DNA of 9,912 nt. Origin: an uncultured Collinsella sp. Its GTDB lineage: Bacteria; Actinomycetota; Coriobacteriia; Coriobacteriales; Coriobacteriaceae. The position numbers were made by a program, and so were the translations under genes. The stretch lies in NCBI GenBank assembly GCA_958435545.1, contig CAUBGU010000059.1, forward strand, positions 1 through 9,912, given 5' to 3'. Below, piece by piece: positions 8,619-9,912 of the stretch. Positions within the stretch are counted from its first letter, which is position 1. Each line of letters begins with the position of its first letter. The notes beneath the pieces were generated by a model, which was not told where the DNA came from, did not search any database, and saw nothing but the letters and a program-made list of their open reading frames with translations.

Positions 8619-9689
8619 ATGGCCCATTTCTCCGATGTGGTGGTGATGGAAGTGTCTAATACCGTTTTTAAACACAAGCATGCAACGCGTAACACCTTGG
8701 CGCGGAATAGGATGCTTGCCAGGCTCACGGAGGCGGCTGAACAAGGCGTGCCGCTTGTGACGCACGACAATGCCGAGCTCATGTGGCTGCGGCGCCATGT
8801 GGGCACAGACGATATTGCGGAGCCCGAATCGCACCTTTTCTGTTTTCAGCATGAATGGGATGCGTTGACGCCGCCGGAGCGGGCGCGGTGGACCATCAAG
8901 GGGCTTGCCGAGTTTCACCCCGATTGGGCGTTTTGGGGATATGATGCCGCGCTGATATGGGGTCTGGAGGTGCCGAATGATCTGCTCGGGCCGCGTTACT
9001 TGGTCAAGACGGGTTGTTCGGTGGCATTGAGTATGGGGTGTAGACTGCTGCGTCCGCAGGCGGCGGGTGCACTTGAACAAGTCGATGGCGTGCGGGTGAC
9101 GTCGTTTTGGCGCACGGTGGAGGATTGTCTGCTGCGTGCGCCGTTTTCGTATGGTCTGGCGATCGCCGATTCTGCATTGCGGGCGAAGGGCATGTCGCGC
9201 GACGACCTCTGCGAGCGGCTCCAGGCCGATTGCGAGGGCAGGCGAGGGTATCGCAGAGCTCAGGTGATTGCGTCGCATGCGGACGGGCTGTCCGAGAACG
9301 GCGGCGAGTCTCGCTTTCGGGCGTTCTTTATTGCATACGGCTTTCCGGTTCCGGAGTTGCAGGTGGAGTTTCGCGATCCGCTCGATTTGAGCCAGGTGTT
9401 TCGGGTCGATTATTTCTGGAGGCTCGAGGACGGGACATGTGTCATCGGCGAGCTCGACGGAAAGGGGAAGTATACCTTGCAGAACGACGAGGGTCGGGAG
9501 TGGGTCGACCCGTTCGTGGCAGAACGTCAGCGGGAGTCCCATCTGACAATGCTCGGACACAAGGTGCTTCGGTTCACGTTTGATGAGCTCAAGAATCCGG
9601 GAAAGCTGGTTGAAAAGATGAGGCTAGCAGGTATTCCGCAGCGAGCCGATTTGGCTGAGGAATGGAAGCGTCAGTGGTATGGGCACTGA
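8619..9689 (+). CDS. AbiEi-like protein with C-terminal PD-(D/E)XK (DUF559/Vsr-like) nuclease domain
   Basis: This is a soluble protein of 356 residues. The middle part follows the pattern of AbiEi-type antitoxin and DUF559 proteins common in actinobacteria: FWGYDAALIWGLEVP (105-119), then VTSFWRTVEDCLLRAPFSYG (from residue 160), then ADSALR (183-188). The C-terminal domain starts near Glu230 (GESRFRAFFIAYGFPVPE) and carries Asp264 (RVDYFW), then Glu278, Asp280 and Lys282 (GELDGKGKY). It continues with ERQRESHLTMLGHKVLRFT. That is the layout of a PD-(D/E)XK nuclease site related to Vsr repair endonucleases. Such proteins are often linked to phage defence or toxin-antitoxin pairs, but no partner toxin gene lies beside it here. 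Start choice: ATG 8619 lacks a good ribosome site. Alternatives are TTG 8553 inside the last repeat loop, ATG 8646 and ATG 8712. The gene is tightly bracketed by hairpin arrays. Composition is slightly less G/C-rich than gltBD. Confidence 0.8.
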   Translation: MAHFSDVVVMEVSNTVFKHKHATRNTLARNRMLARLTEAAEQGVPLVTHDNAELMWLRRHVGTDDIAEPESHLFCFQHEWDALTPPERARWTIKGLAEFHPDWAFWGYDAALIWGLEVPNDLLGPRYLVKTGCSVALSMGCRLLRPQAAGALEQVDGVRVTSFWRTVEDCLLRAPFSYGLAIADSALRAKGMSRDDLCERLQADCEGRRGYRRAQVIASHADGLSENGGESRFRAFFIAYGFPVPELQVEFRDPLDLSQVFRVDYFWRLEDGTCVIGELDGKGKYTLQNDEGREWVDPFVAERQRESHLTMLGHKVLRFTFDELKNPGKLVEKMRLAGIPQRADLAEEWKRQWYGH

Positions 9690-9697
9690 AGCGGACC

Positions 9698-9912
9698 GTC
9701 TCAATCTGTAACAACAGGGGACCGTTTGGCCTTCTAACTGTTACAGATCAAGACGGAAGGTTGGCGGCTGATGAAAGATCTCAATCTGTAACATCTAGAG
9801 GCCGAAAACCTGTCTACTTGTTACAGATTTAGACGTTTGACGACGGGGCTGGGAATATCTCGATCTGTAACATCTGATGGCCAAAAATCGGTCTATCTGT
9901 TACAGATTGAGA
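9698..9912. repeat. Palindromic hairpin repeat array, three units, continuing past the window (right array)
   Basis: The same repeat family resumes nine bases after the stop codon of the nuclease-like gene. Units span 9699-9753, 9779-9833 and 9858-9912, each 55 bases, at steps of 80 and 79. The core arms ATCTGTAAC and GTTACAGAT are intact in all three. The outer stem has two mismatches in the first unit, one in the second, and one G-T pair (9862/9908) in the third. The last paired base is the last base of the window, so the array may go on. The gap after the first unit resembles the CAAAGGTTGG gaps of the middle array. The gap after the second (CGTTTG, then GGCTGGG, then GAAT) resembles the gap at 8350-8374. 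Confidence 0.92.

Noticed and set aside
8213..9912. Intrinsic terminators formed by the repeat hairpins
   Set aside because: No T-run follows the stems on either strand, loops of 27 bases are too large, and one array lies between divergent gene starts.

Overview
The window looks like a chromosomal stretch from a high-GC actinobacterium. The gut Coriobacteriia (a Collinsella-like organism) are my best guess, from codon use and protein character only; I had no database. Genes with C/G-rich third positions alternate with intergenic DNA of lower GC that carries palindromic repeats.

Layout. Bases 1-383 (minus strand) hold the first 127 codons of an Nramp-type manganese/divalent-metal transporter, which runs off the left edge. 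Just upstream of it is a palindrome resembling DtxR/MntR-family operators. Bases 505-722 carry three copies of a 55-base hairpin repeat at exactly 80-base spacing. Bases 739-837 (minus) look like the orphaned 3' tail of a lost gene. Bases 848-930 form the probable control region of gltB. Bases 937-7121 hold gltB and gltD, the two subunits of NADPH-type glutamate synthase, five bases apart and surely one operon. A strong hairpin follows gltD at 7139-7179, then about 300 bases without a convincing gene. A 235-residue conserved-looking protein of unknown function lies at 7475-8182. From 8213 to the right edge, the same hairpin repeats return: five units, then a gene for an AbiEi-like protein with a C-terminal PD-(D/E)XK (DUF559/Vsr-like) nuclease domain (8619-9689), then three more units that run into the window end.

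How it works together. GltB releases ammonia from glutamine, and its FMN/3Fe-4S domain uses that ammonia to convert 2-oxoglutarate to glutamate. GltD supplies electrons from NADPH through FAD and 4Fe-4S clusters. The neighbouring metal transporter is divergently transcribed and functionally separate.

The most unusual part is the repeat family. Eleven units occur in three arrays. Each has an almost invariant inverted 9-base core (ATCTGTAAC and GTTACAGAT), a loop of 26-27 bases, a gap of 24-26 bases to the next unit, and a period of 79-81 bases. The family brackets the nuclease-like gene tightly on both sides. Whether array and gene form one system is inference, but the geometry is directly visible.
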